Source: Apostichopus japonicus
Lineage: Eukaryota > Echinodermata > Holothuroidea > Aspidochirotida > Stichopodidae
Length of the DNA: 64,000 nt
NCBI RefSeq assembly: GCF_037975245.1
Contig: NC_092561.1
Coordinates: forward strand, 4,638,001 to 4,702,000
Direction of reading: 5' to 3'
Positions 1 through 30,857 of this stretch are shown in pieces (the first letter of the stretch is position 1; each line of letters starts with the position of its first letter). A program made the translations under genes and the position numbers. The notes under the pieces were generated by a model. It was given only the letters and a program-made list of their open reading frames with translations, had not been told where the DNA came from and ran no database searches.

Positions 1-103
1 CGTAATTCATATTTTGAGCTGGAAAGTGTTCTTTCTTTTGAATTTACTAGTAAGAGTTTTTCATAAAGGGAAAAGAGAAATCCAAATGGTTGGTGCAACT
101 AAC

Positions 104-3100
104 CTGTTTACGGTTGTGGATCCACGGGGTTAATGTGATATTACAATGTTGTACATCGAAAGGGAAAAATCGTACAAGTAGTTTACAAAATGTGGAAGTA
201 ACGACGACAGTGTCCCAAAGGATGTTTCCCTCGTAGTCGACGGTTGCGATCAGGTTATTTTTAGAATCGAAACTTTCGCCAGTGCTGGAGAAAAATAAGT
301 TAGGCTGAGTGAAAGTTGAGATTCGTGGTTTGGAAGGTGAATGTAGTTTTATGTAGTCATCCCTAATATTCAATTGCGAACCTGTTGAAATATGAAGTAT
401 GCACATTTTGTAGATGTTGCACCATTGGAATTATAAGAATAAAACTCTCTAGCTCTCAAAAAGCATTTGGATGAAAATATTTATGAATTTGAAAGTTTGT
501 GCTGATCTGAAATTAAAATAACGTTCTAAAGTTTAAGGTTCATAAAGTTCATGCATTCATACCTTTCAGGCACCGTTATGTCTGGTATCCAAATATCCTC
601 GGTTGATACGGATACGCTCTCTATCCCTCTATGATCCCTAGGATCCCAGACAAGTTGCTCGTCGACCCACGTCTGTTGCAAAAACAAATATATCACTTAA
701 TGTTCTCTCGCAGTCTGTTTAATATAAATTCAATGGTTGGCATAAATTCATCAACATTTCTTGGGCAGAGAATAACTTGCGTCATTTAGACATAGACAGG
801 TGAACATTGTGAACTGCTCACGTGTTTGATTTGTGTTTCGTTCATCGCAGATACATGTACGCCCTATGTAGGAAGCTTATACAACAGTATAGGGTCAGTG
901 TAAAAAAATGTGAAATGGAATATCAAAGCCTCTCACGTAATGTAAATAAAACACATTAACAGCATTTTATTATGTTCAAACTGAACATGTTTTATTTAGT
1001 GTAATTACTCACTTTGCGATTCACTTTTTCTCATACCTGAATCACTAAGACTTGGGCTTGCATATGATTATCACTGATAAGTCTGTTCATTTTTTATTTA
1101 TTTATTTATTTTAGCTGTGTCTTTCTAGAGAATTTGGGCGTTGCCTGATAATTAATTGCAAACATGTTCTGATCAATGGTAGGCAGAGATGTGTACGGGA
1201 TTTCAATGGTTGAGGATTTTAACATTCTCACAACTGATTAGGTAAAGCGACATAATCATTTTTGACTTCCTGGGTCTCGAGAAGTGATTTAAGTTTACCC
1301 GTACTTTATGTACGAAACGCTTCACCCCTGAATGATGTCCTCAGCCCAGTCCCCACCCTTTCTAGGCAACAATGATACTCGGCACACACACTTGTTAAAA
1401 TGACTGTAACCATGTCTAGTTCTCAGCATTCTTCCACGATTCTGGTATCTACAAAAAAAACCTCGTTTAGACGGCAAACGTGTGACGGACAACACACCAC
1501 ACAAATTGAATGATTTGTTGGGCAGTACCCATTATGTTGGGTAGTACACATTATGTTGGGTAGTACCTACCATTGTTGGGTAGTACCTACCATTGTTGGG
1601 TAGTACCCATCTTTGTTGGGCAGATCCTACCATTGTTGGGTAGTACCCACCATTATTGGTTAGTTGTTGGGTAGTACCTACCATTGTTGGGTAGTACCCA
1701 TCCTTGGTGTGTAGTATATGCCATTGTTGGGTAGTACCTACCATTGTTGGGTAGTACCCATCCTTGGTGTGTAGTATATGCCATTGTTGGGTAGTACCTA
1801 CCATTGTTAGGTAGTACCCACCATTATTGGGTAGTTGTTGGGCAGTACCCACCATTGTTGGGTAGTACCTACCATTGTTGGGTAGTACCCACCATTATTG
1901 GGTAGTTTTTGGGTAGTACCCACCATTATTGGGTAGTTGTTGGGTAGTACCCGCCATTGTTGGATAGTACCTACCATTGTTGGGTAGTACCTACCAATGT
2001 TAGGTAGTACCCACCATTCTTTGGTAGTTGTTGGGTAGTATCAACCATTGTTGGGTAGTACCTACCATTGTTGGGCAGTACATACCATTGTTGAGTAGTA
2101 CCTACCATTTGCATGTCACTTTTAAGGACAACTTGCTGGCTCTGTTCTTCCTGTTGGATAACAAAGGAGAAGTTCTGATTACAATTTTCAACGTTTCTTC
2201 AGTTATCAGTAACATTACATTCCCCTTACACAAGCGTCCCTTCATTAGGACTGATATCTTGCTGCCAATTAAGTTATACGTTATCTTTCAATTATTATAT
2301 AAGATGATAATGATGGTGATGATCGCTAAATAGTAAGCAATTAATAATTAAACATTAATGAAATGACGAATGAAGGAACGTACGTCGTTAACTTACAATG
2401 TCATCATCAGGTCTAGGCATTAGCTGAATTCCCGACAAAATATTAGCTTATGGTTAACCCTATACCTGATTCAATTTCACCAAGATAAGACTCTGTTCGG
2501 TTTTCTTCCACGTAGCTTTCTATGAGAATATCTTGTGAGTGTTACGTGTCATTTCATTTAGTGGTGATTATTTTTACTTACAAAACTGACGAGCGCTACC
2601 GGACTTGCTTGTAGTCCTACGTACATTGTTGTGTTTTGATTCAGAACAGGCCTAGGTGATCGTGGGCCGTAAGTATCCAACAACATTTCTAGAAGACGAG
2701 CCTGGGGAGTTCGTATTTGATCGTAATCGTCTCCCGGTTCCTCATCTGAAAATACAACGTGTATCTTAATACGTGATATCGAATCTCCAATTCGTCATAA
2801 CGAATTTTTAAGCTCGTAATAAATTTGTTAAGTACGAATTTGAAATGTGTTTATTGCGTATTTAACAATTCGTTATTACGAATAAACAGCGATATAACAA
2901 ATTAAAAAACTCGTTACAACGAAACTGAGAATTTGTTATAACGAGTTAGCAATGATATAATATAAACTTCAACATGTACGTAATGGGCCACGGTAGTTTA
3001 AGACACAGCAGAATGCAGTTATTTTTTTCTCTATCATTCAGTTAAATCTCGGGGATATATCTATGATATTTATAGGAAAGAGGACATTTTCTGAAATTCT

Positions 3101-5231
3101 GTTGCAATCTACTTTCAATGTATCTTTCTCACACGAGATATGTTTGCCTTCAATGCATTTTTTCACAGATAAACCCGTTCTTACTCCAGAGAAATTATTA
3201 TTTTACTCCATGGATAATTATTTGTATACAAGGAAAATAAAGACTATGCCAGCTTAGTCTTAGCTGAAATGACAACATCAACTCTGTTGCTGCCAGACGA
3301 ATTCACAAAATTTAAATATCCACTGTAAAATATACTGTTAGGCTTTGGTTTGAAAGATACAGAAAGAAACTTTAACCACCGGCGTATCCCTTTAATGTTT
3401 AAAGTAGTCAAACATTTCCATATGGTTTTTGAAATATTCCGATATCTCTTTTCGTATGTGTCACTGCTTGAGATATTTCAAGATGCTGTCACTGCTTGAG
3501 ATATTTCAAGGTGCTGTCACTGCTTGAGATATTTCAAGGTGCTGTCACTGCTGAGGTATTTCAAGGTACTATCACTGCTTGAAATATTTCAAGGAGCAGT
3601 CACTGCTTGAGATTTTTCAAGGTACTGTCACTGCTTGAGATATTTCAAGGTGCTGTCACCAGGGCCGGATTTACTAATGGGCAACGTGGGCAGCTGCCCA
3701 CGGGCCTCCACAACAAGGTGCCTCCACATACTTCATGAAAAAATATATATATAAGGGGAAATTTTAAGAAAAAAAAATAAATGTAGGCTGACAAATATCA
3801 TCAGTATTATATCCATGTTTATATGATTGATCATGATTGCTCGTTCGTACTGAGAGTGAGAGAGGTTGTAGCAACCTTTTTACTTGTACTGAAAATTTTG
3901 CAGGCAAACAGGCCTACATACCGTAATGAAAATTCTTCAGAAATCACAAAATTTACTTCAGAAATCACAAAATACTGCACCATTTCGCATCCAAGAACCC
4001 TTAATTATTGGAAAAAATCCAATACCCCTCCCCTTACACACCTCCCCCAGGACGGCGATCACTGGAGGGGGCCTCCACCACTGAAGCATGCCCGCGGGCC
4101 TCCACATGTCTAAATCCGGCCCTGGCTGTCACTGCTTGAGATATTTCAAGGTGCTGTCACTGCTGGAGATATGTCAAGGTGCTGTCACTGCTTGAGATAT
4201 TTCAAGGTGCTGTCACTGCTTGAGATATATCAATGTGCTGTCACTGCTTGCGATATTTCAAGGTGCTGTCACTGCTTGAGATATTTCAAGGTGCTGTCAC
4301 TGCTTGGGATATTTCAAGGTGCTGTCACTGCTTGAGATGTTTCAAGGTGCTGTTACTGCATGAGATATTCCAAGGTGCTGTCACTGCTTGAGATATTTCA
4401 AGGTGCTGTCACTGCTTGAGATATTTCAAGGTGCTGTTACTGCATGAGATATTCCAAGGTGCTGTCACTGCTGAGGTATTTCAAGGTGCTGTCACTGCTT
4501 GAGATATTTCAAGGTGCTGTCACTGCTGAGATATGTCAAGGTGCTGTCACTGCTTGAGATATTTCAAGGTACTGTCACTGCTTGAGATGTTTCAAGGTGC
4601 TGTCACTGCTGAGATATGTCAAGGTGCTGTCACTGCTTGAGATATTTCAAGGTACTGTCACTGCTTGAGATGTTTCAAGGTGCTGTCACTGCTTGAGATA
4701 TTTCAAAGTGCTGTTACTGCTTGAGATATGTCAAGGTGCTGTCACTGCTTGAGATATTTCAAGGTGCTGTCACTGCTTGAGATATTTCAAGGTGCTGTCT
4801 CTCTCTCTATCTTAGTGAAACACGTTCGGTATAATACCGTTACCTCTCACACTCTGCAGATAGGGTGAGGGCTACTTCTGCACTCTGAATGCACGAGCGA
4901 GATATTTACATTATTCGTAGACACTGTATTTAGTATAGTTACTATTTATCAGCAACCTGCGAAATCAGCACTTGTGTAGTTGAACCATCATTACAGTTGA
5001 CATAGGCCTAACCTGGTTTCATATACATACCTGTATGTAGCTTCACGAAGAAGTGGATTTACTCGACGGTCCTCAACCAAACCATTTGCTCTTATTTATA
5101 ATGAAATGACGACATAAAAAGTAAACAGTCTTACCACATTCTCTGTCCCATGGATCGCCTTTGACGGACATTGTGACCAAAAGAATGCAGACTAGAAGAC
5201 CTAGTACGAAAATCGTAACAGGCGAAGCCAT
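104..5231 (-). CDS. Cys-loop ligand-gated ion channel subunit, nicotinic acetylcholine receptor-like (partial, 3' end off the window)
   Basis: Neurotransmitter-gated channel subunit of the plasma membrane; only the signal peptide and most of the extracellular ligand-binding domain are in view. Minus-strand exons in transcript order: 5135-5231 (start MASP, hydrophobic signal peptide, then DPWDREC), 2582-2745 (TPQARLLEMLLDTYG helix and first beta strand), about 1037-1082 (NHMQAQVLVIQ), 563-672 (WVDEQLVWDP, then loop A DIWIPDITV) and 104-362 (Cys-loop). The Cys-loop has two Cys separated by exactly 13 residues with a central FPFD, diagnostic of the family. The 110-nt fourth exon matches the classic nAChR exon size. 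An upstream in-frame ATG at 5261 is possible, but the signal peptide favours 5231. Splice phases fit between exons 1 and 2, but the third exon is one base too long for frame continuity, and the acceptor of the last exon (363-364) lacks a pyrimidine tract. The membrane segments lie beyond base 1. Subunit class (alpha, non-alpha or anionic) cannot be decided. Confidence 0.85.
1516..2112. repeat. Minisatellite, about 20-bp unit (TTGTTGGGTAGTACCTACCA)
   Basis: About 30 imperfect copies of a 20-base unit, with variants carrying CCCACC, CCCATC or TTATTGGG. It lies in the intron between exons 2 and 3 of the nAChR-like gene. Open frames read through it on both strands are repeat artefacts. Confidence 0.95.
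3455..4800. repeat. Minisatellite, 28-bp unit (CTGTCACTGCTTGAGATATT...)
   Basis: Roughly 30 copies of a 28-base unit containing CTGTCACTGCTTGAGATATT and TCAAGGTG, with scattered 1-base deletions (for example GCTGAGATAT). The array is split by a hAT-type element at 3660-4124. It lies in intron 1 of the nAChR-like gene. Confidence 0.95.
3660..4124. mobile_element. hAT-type non-autonomous element (MITE) inserted in a minisatellite
   Basis: The left end reads CAGGGCCGGATTTA and the right end TAAATCCGGCCCTG, perfect terminal inverted repeats of 14 bases. The flanking 8-bp direct repeat is GCTGTCAC (3652-3659 and 4125-4132), the duplication length of hAT transposons. The duplicated octamer is itself part of each minisatellite unit. 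The 465-bp interior has no transposase. Confidence 0.9.
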
Positions 5232-5261
5232 CTTGGTGTTCAAAGTATACTGATGATTCAC
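5135..5261 (-). CDS. First coding exon of the nAChR-like gene (signal peptide)
   Basis: Reading on the minus strand, ATG at 5231 opens MASP followed by a strongly hydrophobic run (IFVLGLLVCILLV) and a small-residue region ending SVKG, a typical secretory signal. The exon ends in TGTG followed by GTAAGA, leaving one base (phase 1). That base joins the AT that opens exon 2745-2582 to give an Asp codon and the continuous peptide ECDEEPGDD. A second in-frame ATG lies 30 bases upstream at 5261 (MNHQYTLNTK). It would give a longer, less hydrophobic start, so the inner Met is preferred. Confidence 0.75.
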
Positions 5262-6291
5262 TAATTAGGTGGTCCTTGTGTAATACCAAATTGATGTTAC
5301 TCTTGATTACAAACTAGTTAGTATAGTTTGTGTGCTGCTTGTAATAAATATTACTTCAGTAGTATGGTACCACCCACACTATCGATACGCTATTTAGTTT
5401 TATTTGGTTCTATTCTATAGGTATATAATGTATATAGTACGTATGGTTGGATGACTATATAGTTATTCCCTTAACCAACATGTACTACTTATAGAGGTCA
5501 AAGGGTGCTTCGTCGTGCAGAAAGTTGTAATTCTAAAGTTTCTATTCATTCATTGATGCGTGCAGTACGGGTTAAAGCTGTTCTGCCAGTCTTCTACAAC
5601 GAGACGTTTAAAATAAAGCTGGCGCTATGCTAAAATACACTGCACGCACCGCCTCCAAGGGAGCCACCATCTTAGAAACCTAAAAGAGAATACTTGAGAA
5701 AAAGTTATTTTGCAATATTTGCAATAAACTGCCAGGAAATAACATCGAGCGATCTTTGAGCTATACAGGGTGTCTGTTAAATAGAATTTGTACCGTATTG
5801 CTCCAAAATTATGACAGAGAAATTGACTGTAATTTGTTTTTATCTTTATTGTTCAAGCGGCCTTTGGTGAGGTGACACACATTAAAACTTACCCACATTA
5901 TTGTATTACTCAATATAAGTCAATACTCTTCATCGTGATCACGTGATTCACTTATTATCATTTACACTGCATAAACTGTTTTATACTTTTCAATATATCA
6001 TATTTGTTCTTCTGCACTTTTGATCAGCAGCTGTGTCAGGTGGTTGTAAGAAATGTTCGATCATGCATATTCATTACTAACTTTCAATCATTACATACTC
6101 CATCATGCTTAATACGCTTACCGTCAATTCAATGTGTGATTGTTATTTTCATATAAATATAACACAATTAATACTATTATGACAGTTGCTAGCCGACGAT
6201 TTGTCGAAGAATCTAATAGAATCAGTCTGACTATTTGTTATTCAATTGATGAATAAGTTTGAGTGTTACAGTTCAGTTTGATCAATTATAG

Positions 6292-6635
6292 GTTAAAGGA
6301 ATTGAAGACTCGCCTCCAACCGCGTGCCGCCCTCTGAAAAAGTTAACTTTCCGTTGCTTGCAAGTGAAGTTTTCTTCTTGTCGCTACAAAATGCAGACTG
6401 TAATGAAACGTGATACCTTGTTATCTATTATCTAGACCTGATTTACACTGTGTTGTGGGTATTGACCGTAGCTGCATGTAGTGACTGTACACTAGTGTCT
6501 AATTACCGACGGTAGCAAACTGTGTGTGTATTTTCTGGGATCGATGGTGGTGTCTAACACTTCTGTTACACCTCATTCTAAACTAGGTCAGATTACCGGC
6601 ATGAGACGTTTCTTTGTGCGCGAGTCTTCAGCCAA
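6292..6635. mobile_element. MITE family A copy with GAAGACTCGC termini
   Basis: Begins TTAAAGGAATTGAAGACTCGC-like and ends GCGCGAGTCTTCAGCC, an inverted pair around GAAGACTCGC. Related copies lie at 53059-53368 and, partially, 52880-53000. Shared internal blocks include GGTAATCTGACCTAG and TTGACCGTAGCTGCATG (in inverse orientation). Confidence 0.7.
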
Positions 6636-7170
6636 ACACAAGCGCCTATTTTATAGTAACGAAACCAATGATGCCAGGTAAATGGTCATATAACGCTGCT
6701 GCAAAGCTGAAACCGTTGTATCCAAATTGGAAATAAGAGACAATTATTTTAGGTGACTTCTCTCGTTTTAGAGGAATTATGATTACAAATAAGATCACAA
6801 AAAAAAGACATATGAGAATTTTACCTTTAATAAAGCAAGGAAGAACATTTCTCATTGACAATTTAGACAGGTTGAGGGGAGGACAATTATTAAGAATCAT
6901 CGATAAAGAGCTCATTAATTAATTGAGTTGCGTTACTCTTCATGCTGTAAAGAAACCTTTGTAACACAGTAAATTATTTGTTGGCTTATAAATTCTCAGA
7001 CAGCGTTCTTACTTGATTTATTTTGATAAAATAAAGTCAGTCTACATTCATTTTGGTTAATTTTCAATTGCTGCAGAGTGTATAGTTATGCCTCTGAATC
7101 TAACGATGTAGCAATGGATCTTGTAAGTTTAGAAGAAAATTATCAAACATTTATTTTGTATTTATATCGG

Positions 7171-7533
7171 TTTACAGTCTTGTTCAGGGCCAAGGCCCTC
7201 TCACACGACTTTACAACCGAGGTCATTAGTAACTTGACACACCTACACACCAAAGTGTGCACAATTCAATCAATCTCTCCTTGGGCACCACAGTGCACCA
7301 CAACCACGTGTCACACGGGGGACTTCCTATATATAGGGCGCAGCCACAAACCGGCGCACGCAACTATATTTACAAGTTACCTCGAAAGTCCCCATTTATA
7401 CACCTGGGTGAAGAGAGGCAATGGAGATAAAGCGCCTTGCCCAAGGACACAACGCAATGATCTGGCCAGGGCTCGAACCTGTAGTACTTAGATCACAAGT
7501 CCACTGCCTTAACCACTTGACCACAACGCCCTC
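7171..7533 (-). mobile_element. tRNA-derived SINE, minus-oriented copy
   Basis: On the minus strand it starts GAGGGCGTTGTGGTCAAGTG (A-box region) and has a B box GGTTCGAGCCC. It continues with CCTTGGGCAAGGCGCTTTAT and CACCCAGGTGTATAAATGGG, the body seen in many marine-invertebrate tRNA SINEs. It is alignable along its whole length to the plus-oriented copy at 11300-11687. Confidence 0.9.
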
Positions 7534-8074
7534 ATTCCAGGCTAAAATCAAACATCTTACATACCATTTGCTAGTTCTCAATTAATTTTTGTCCTATTTT
7601 ATACTAGTGAGTTTTATTGTGCCTGTTATAGTATTTTTGTTTTGCTAAATATCAAAGGGGTTTCGTATAAAATCGGTTAGTGTTAATACAAGTTTCATTA
7701 TAGCATGTCATAAGCATTGAAGAAACGTTGGCAAATAGTAAGGCGCATCCTAAATTCAATAATTACTATAATATGACATAATCAATGAAATATATCTTTA
7801 AATCTAACAATAACTGGCTAAGTTATTTCCATAGTTTACAAAGTGTATAATACCAAGCACACGCTTCCTTTTAAAAAAAATCCAAACCCGACAGTAACTG
7901 GTAAATGCTATAGATTTAAGCTTTATGAATAATCATGCATGTACTAATTATTATGCAATTAGACGGTAGTAAAAAAAAAACAATACATTGTTGTTAGTGC
8001 CAGTCGTAGCCTACTGACAAGAAACGGCATTTTGAAGCCATAACATATATACTTACAGATACTAGAACAATACA

Positions 8075-8080
8075 TTTATT
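8075..8080 (-). terminator. Candidate polyadenylation signal for tyrosine hydroxylase
   Basis: AATAAA on the minus strand, about 175 nt past the TGA at 8253-8255. Position and sequence fit the usual poly(A) signal; no transcript evidence is available. Confidence 0.5.
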
Positions 8081-8252
8081 TACATAACAGAAAGGAAGGA
8101 ATTAAGAGCAACATTGTCATTATTTGACTACATACCCTTCGCACGAATGGATAAAACTAAATTCATTTTAACTGCAACAACTTAACATTCGTTTACTCGA
8201 TTAAGGTGAGCTTTGTGTTGCTTTGTTTAAAAGGTTTCATTGTACAGTAGCT

Positions 8253-28198
<19,946 letters not shown>

Positions 28199-28718
28199 TA
28201 TTCTTCTGTTTCGAGATTTGATTGAAATATTTTTAGACATAATGACTTAGCGTCCCAGTCGTCCAATTGCAGGAGAAACGTCTCTTACCTCCTAACCCTG
28301 TGGCAGTAATCAGCCTTGTCTTTTCCTGACAAATTAGCGAACAATCCAATTCTCAATTTCTTAGAAATGATAACTTTTGATATCTGAAGCCCTGTAGTTC
28401 AAGTATGATCTGCAGTATAGTAAACTAAACGGCCACCGTAGTTCACTATGTACTTATACGTAGAAGTGATGTTGTACGTCGGCGGCGGCGATCTGGATAT
28501 TGCGGGTGCAACAGGTTGTCCGACGTGTTATATGTTGTTGTCAGCAATTTTATTAGTTCTGTGCTTGTTCAATAGATCAGTCAGCTTATATAAGAAGTTG
28601 GTGTTCGTCCGAACAATTCATTATTATTCTGTCTTAATTAAGTTCGTTTAGCTAACATGCAAAGAGATAACGTTCCAATATTGACACAGTTTAAGAGCTG
28701 GCGTTAGTTGCAGTTCAG

Positions 28719-28726
28719 TTATTTAA
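28719..28726 (-). promoter_or_regulatory. TATA-like box for tyrosine hydroxylase
   Basis: TTAAATAA on the minus strand, 16 bp downstream of the CRE in the TH direction, predicting a start site near 28690. The AT-rich background makes this uncertain. Confidence 0.3.
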
Positions 28727-28742
28727 TTGAAGATTTCGTCCG

Positions 28743-28750
28743 TGACGTCA
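28743..28750. promoter_or_regulatory. Perfect cAMP-response element (TGACGTCA) upstream of tyrosine hydroxylase
   Basis: The palindrome TGACGTCA lies 545 bp upstream of the predicted TH ATG. Two CRE-like octamers follow further upstream, TGACGTAA (28817-28824) and TGATGTCA (28828-28835). Vertebrate TH promoters depend on a proximal CRE, so a role in TH control is a reasonable inference. Confidence 0.5.
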
Positions 28751-29242
28751 CCCGGTGCATGATACGTAGTGCATGTATAGTATGTTTCAATGAAACTAAT
28801 GAACCTGCTGGTGAACTGACGTAACCGTGATGTCATGCACGGCATTTTAATGTTTAACCAATGACGGGGATGGGAGCTAATATAGGTTTTAAACGTTTAT
28901 ACGATTATGGAAATGACCAATTCTTGCCTTGTTGGCACCAACGTAAAAGGAAATAATTTATCGACGAATATTTACCTATTTAAGCATTTTTATGTTGAGC
29001 CTCTGCTATCTTGAATTAATAGAGAGTCGTACCATTCTACAAAAATAGTAGAAATTTCCGTTTGAAAATTTAACAAAGTCAAGCACACTCCAATCATTGT
29101 TGAAGCAATTGGTTGCCCCTGAGTGCCACTCATTTCGGCATGATCAAATTAAATTCAACCGTCATGAATATGCCAGGACCATCATAAAAAAATCATTGTA
29201 CAATCAGCATTTACAGAGGCCATGTTTTGAAGAAAAAGCAAA

Positions 29243-29905
29243 ACAAGAAAAGAAAAGAAAAGAAAAGAAAAGAAAAGAAAAGAAAGGAAAGGAAAGGAAA
29301 AGAAAAGAAAAGAAATGAAAAGAAAAGAAAAGAAAAGAAAAGAAAAGAAAAGAAAAGAAAAGAAAAGAAAAGAAAAGAAAAGAAAAGAAAAGAAAAGAAA
29401 AGAAAAGAAAAGAAAAGAAAAGAAAAGAAAAGAAAAGAAAAGAAAAGAAAAGAAAAGAAAAGAAAAGAAAAGAAAAGAAAAGAAAAGAAAAGAAAAGAAA
29501 AGAAAAGAAAAGAAAAGAAAAGAAAAGAAAAGAAAAGAAAAGAAAAGAAAAGAAAAGAAAAGAAAAGAAAAGAAAAGAAAAGAAAAGAAAAGAAAAGAAA
29601 AGAAAAGAAAAGAAAAGAAAAGAAAAGAAAAGAAAAGAAAAGAAAAGAAAAGAAAAGAAAAGAAAAGAAAAGAAAAGAAAAGGAAAAGAAAAGAAAAGAA
29701 AAGAAAAGAAAAGAAAAGAAAAGAAAAGAAAAGAAAAGAAAAGAAAAGAAAAGAAAAGAAAAGAAAAGAAAAGAAAAGAAAAGAAAAGAAAAGAAAAGAA
29801 AAGACAAGAAAAGAAAAGAAAGAAAAGAAAAGACAAGACAAGAAAACAAAAGAAGGGAAAACAAAACAAAACAAAACAAAACAAAAGAAAACAAAAGAGA
29901 GGAGA
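29243..29905. repeat. (AAAAG)n microsatellite, about 660 bp
   Basis: Over 100 near-perfect AAAAG pentamers on the plus strand, with a few variants (AAAGG, AATGA, a GGAAAAG phase change at about 29681). It ends in AAAAC and GAGAGG variants. The long Lys/Arg/Glu and Phe/Leu/Ser frames across it are artefacts. Confidence 0.98.
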
Positions 29906-30664
29906 GGAGAGGAATGCGTCCTCTAAACTTCATGGAAATTGGAACAGGTACCGCCGCATCACCCCGTTGTAGAAATTTCAAAACAAATAACTAGTGTGTA
30001 ATTTTACTTAATCCTTGTTAACCTGATCTAGCTCTCTTGTTTTTGACAATAGTCGTTGGTCTCACCCCTCCGCCCTCCGCCTTCCTATCTCAATAGTAAC
30101 ATCATCACTTTAAACTGAATTGTTCAACGAGCTACTAGCATGCACTACTCATGATAACGTGTAGCACAACTAATGAACTGAATACAGTCACAGCATGATA
30201 AAAGGTTAATCTTTTGTATGGTTGTAATTTTGTTGTCATGTATTGCTTACCTATTCACAAACCAGTGGGAGGTGCTTCCGGGAGATTTTTTTTTTTCGGG
30301 TGCTTACTCCATCCCGAAAAGCATTTTGAGTCAGTAATAAGTAAGTGAATCACTGAGAGAAGAGTATGATTATACTCATGTCATTGTTTTCGTGGTACGT
30401 TATTATCACACATGGTACGTGGGTGCATGCGTTGGAACTTGGACGTTATTGCACGCATGGTATGTTGGTGCAAGTATTATGCATACGTGGGTGCACTTTC
30501 CGTTCTTTTATACAGCACCATTCCTTCAAACAGTTGATAGTTATAAAGTTTTACAATAATCAAATTTCGTTTTGTTGTTAAAACTAAGTTTGTTGCTGTC
30601 TAAACTAAAGTTGTTGCTGCTGTTTTGCCATGTTGTTGTTGTTCGTAACGTTGATGTATAAACT

Positions 30665-30857
30665 CAGTGGCGTAGGGAGGTACTTTTGACCCACTCCATA
30701 TTGTAAATAATTTGGCATTTTCACCTGGCCTTAGATGCAATTTGGTGCTCCAAATGAGATTTGTTCTCATTTGGAAATGAAAAAGGGGTTTTCTGACTTG
30801 CGAAGCGGGGGGGGGCGGAATGATACTTCCGCCCCCCCCCCGGTTCCTACGCCCTAG
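30665..30857. mobile_element. hAT-type MITE (CAGTGGCGTAGG family), copy 2
   Basis: Begins CAGTGGCGTAGGGAGGTAC and ends GGTTCCTACGCCCTAG, with 8-bp direct repeat TATAAACT at 30657-30664 and 30858-30865. It is a shorter relative of the 9114-9468 copy and is inserted in the right arm of the inverted repeat. Confidence 0.9.

Larger units (their letters stand above)
5262..8252. other. Intergenic region between the nAChR-like gene and the 3' end of tyrosine hydroxylase
   Basis: The two genes are arranged head-to-tail on the minus strand. The interval holds a MITE near 6292-6635, a SINE at 7171-7533 and a likely polyadenylation signal at 8075-8080. No conserved coding segment was recognised; the open frames at 6646-6915 and 7078-7491 show no motif, and the latter overlaps the SINE. 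Confidence 0.6.

Noticed and set aside
1532-1855. Repetitive Tyr/Thr/Gln-rich frame
   Set aside because: A 20-bp minisatellite in an nAChR-like intron.
2389-2440. Possible short exon with GTAAGT donor (MPRPDDDI) as the third nAChR exon
   Set aside because: Its residues do not match the family, whereas 1037-1082 supplies the expected 15-residue segment ending LVIQ before WVDEQ.
3455-4800. Possible CRISPR-like array because of regular spacing
   Set aside because: The units are contiguous with no unique spacers and the genome is eukaryotic; it is a minisatellite.
7078-7491. A 137-codon plus-strand frame
   Set aside because: It overlaps a minus-oriented tRNA-SINE and shows no protein motif.
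29182-29994. Long open frames (200-256 codons) on both strands, Lys/Arg/Glu-rich or Phe/Leu/Ser-rich
   Set aside because: They are six-frame readings of the AAAAG pentanucleotide repeat; no start context, splice or domain evidence.
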